From contig JAYKKM010000309.1 of NCBI GenBank assembly GCA_035772405.1, positions 2,070,001 to 2,134,000 of the forward strand: DNA of 64,000 bases. Reading direction: 5' to 3'. The position numbers were made by a program, and so were the translations under genes. The stretch is from Chrysogorgia sp. JL179-B06 (taxonomy: Eukaryota; Cnidaria; Anthozoa; Scleralcyonacea; Chrysogorgiidae). The notes under the pieces were generated by a model. That model saw nothing but the letters and a program-made list of their open reading frames with translations, searched no databases and was not told the DNA's origin. Positions 62,792-64,000 of the stretch are shown here, piece after piece (the first letter of the stretch is position 1; the number at the start of each line of letters is the position of its first letter).

Positions 62792-62892
62792 CGTTATTTA
62801 CCGCTTTGGTGGGTCCGTACTGGAAAAATATTTTCCCTCAGTCTCAGAAGGGAAAATATTTTTCCAGTACGGACCTCCCAGCCGGTAAATAA
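62792..62892. repeat. hairpin (inverted repeat)
   Basis: GTTATTTACCG ... GGTCCGTACTGGAAAAATAT / ATATTTTTCCAGTACGGACC ... CGGTAAATAAC; loop CAGTCTCAGAAG. A further copy of the CCGTACTGG/AGTACGGACCTC word is at 62,698-62,735. Confidence 0.85.
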
Positions 62893-62906
62893 CATATATA
62901 TATATA

Positions 62907-63001
62907 TATGTTATGTATTACCTCGTTCTTTAAAAAATCCCCGCTTTAAATTTCTGTATAATTAGCGGGCTTTTTAAAAGAACGAGGTAATACATAACAT
63001 A
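62907..63001. repeat. hairpin (inverted repeat), MITE-like
   Basis: TATGTTATGTATTACCTCGT ... TCTTTAAAA pairs with TTTTAAAAGA ... ACGAGGTAATACATAACATA; an inner pair CCCGCT/AGCGGG is present. TATA-rich flanks. Confidence 0.85.
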
Positions 63002-64000
63002 TATATCTATCGTAACAGCCAAGGCCCAAATACTGTCCGATTCCAATGGATCACCTAAAACGACTTTTTACTTCCTTATAAGGAGTTCGTCTACCATTTT
63101 ATGTAATAGATAAAATAAGAGCGGCAGATCTGTATGGATATTTACAATTGTAAATCCCATACAGATCTGACGCATAGGCGTAGGAACCGGGGGGAGCTTC
63201 AGCCCCCCCCCCTCCCCCACAATTTTAACCCCCTGAGATTTAACCCCCAATGAGACCCCCTTATACCGGAAAGACACTATAACAACCTTTTTCATACTCG
63301 ATCCACTGGGCTCTCCCTTTGGAATCCAGGCTATAATTGTAGTGTCAATAACAATTATACTGTATTATAACTACTGTATACAAGTCTATTTGCAAGCAAT
63401 TACTCATATATTTCACGTAAAACAAAATTAGGAAGTTAAGGGGGCCCGAGTACACACGTCAGTCCTAGGGCCCGGGGTATGCTCTCGCCAGCCTTGTCCC
63501 CTAGAGAAAACGTTGGCAGAAAACCTTCTAAAATTTGAACTAAATCAGTCGAACGTCGACTCTTAGCCAGATACATCTATCTGGCTAAGAGCCTCCGTTC
63601 TAGGTATCTACTCTCATTTAGTAGATAGGGCTTCATACAAACGATATATCTTGCGCTGGTTGTCTTTCGGTATCTCAGTCGTTCAGGGCCTTTTTTAAGG
63701 ATTTTTGCGTGGAGGGAATTTTCCTAAAAGGGACCTTCGTGGCCAAAATATTTGTTTACTGTTTCTGAGGTAGGATTTTTCGTTTATATATATGTGTATA
63801 TTTGTCAGCCATTTTATTAAAAAAAATTTTTCTTCAATTCATGATCAGTGGCGGATCCAGGGTTGTTCGAAAGAGGTAACGGTAATCTACTAGGGGGGTC
63901 TGGGGGCATGCCCCCTCAGGAAAATTTTTAATTTTGCCCAGAAGTGCTTTTCCGGCGATTTCTGATAATAATTTTTGCTAAATTAATGCACCACGCCGTT
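63002..64000. other. right edge, no gene recognised
   Basis: Short inverted repeats only (GATCTGTATGGATAT.. / TCCCATACAGATC at 63,127-63,168; CTTAGCCAGATACATCTATCTGGCTAAG at 63,564-63,591). The expected second half of the WSC-like domain was not found in any frame here. The last 150 bp (GGCGGATCCAGGGTT, GGGGGTCTGGGGGCATGCC) look like the end of another dispersed repeat. Confidence 0.4.

Overview
This is a stretch of a repeat-rich, AT-rich animal nuclear genome. Spliced genes with GT/AG introns, secreted multidomain proteins built from F5/8 type C (discoidin), EGF and WSC-like cysteine-rich modules, CR1/L2- and RTE-type LINEs, tRNA-derived SINEs and many MITEs together suggest a cnidarian, probably an anthozoan. 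That is inference: no rRNA or mitochondrial marker is present. There are no prokaryotic features and no CRISPR array.

Two paralogous genes lie head to tail on the + strand, and I assembled them from splice sites and intron phases. Gene 1 (5' end outside the window, up to about 16.4 kb) has five recognised exons: second half of F5/8C (1669-1810), EGF (4867-4986), first half of a WSC-like domain (9009-9147), second half of that domain (13260-13476), and a terminal exon (from 16258) giving only Val-stop before a 25-bp minisatellite in which every unit carries AATAAA. Gene 2 (about 30.37 kb to beyond the last exon seen at 58.48 kb) has a TATA box, a signal-peptide exon (30471-30543), both F5/8C halves (38027-38340 and 45392-45533), five EGF exons (45795, 48151, 50565, 51899, 53815) and the WSC-like first-half exon (58336-58478). 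Phases agree along the chain (SP|1|F5/8C-N|0|F5/8C-C|1|EGF|1|WSC-N|2|WSC-C|0|stop), with two exceptions in gene 2: the first EGF exon has lost its donor, and the WSC-N exon carries an extra base that puts it out of frame. The products would be secreted adhesion or lectin-like extracellular proteins.

The introns and the 16.4-30.3 kb intergenic region are filled with repeats. Arrays: an 18/19-bp minisatellite (3.0-4.74 kb), (GAGAGTA)n (7.2-8.93 kb), an 84-bp array (20.63-21.02 kb), a 22-bp array (28.16-28.37 kb), a 20-bp array (41.2-41.4 kb) and a G-rich array (57.7-58.2 kb). LINEs: a near-complete CR1/L2-like copy on the minus strand (41.4-44.84 kb), a 5'-truncated RTE-like copy on the plus strand (59.76-62.38 kb) and five degenerate 3' fragments. 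Others: PIF/Harbinger-like elements with TAA target duplications, TTAA- and TA-type MITEs, a MITE with a 9-bp target duplication, several SINEs, and an unusual family of hairpins embedded in (TA)n tracts at 13.7, 26.5-27.0 and 39.35 kb.

The most interesting points are the recent amplification of EGF exons in gene 2, the hairpin/(TA)n element with a comparable empty site, minisatellites that grew at defined positions next to exons, and a degraded 2A-like motif at the start of the CR1-like LINE ORF. Exon ends come from reading splice consensus by eye; repeat identities are from visual alignment.
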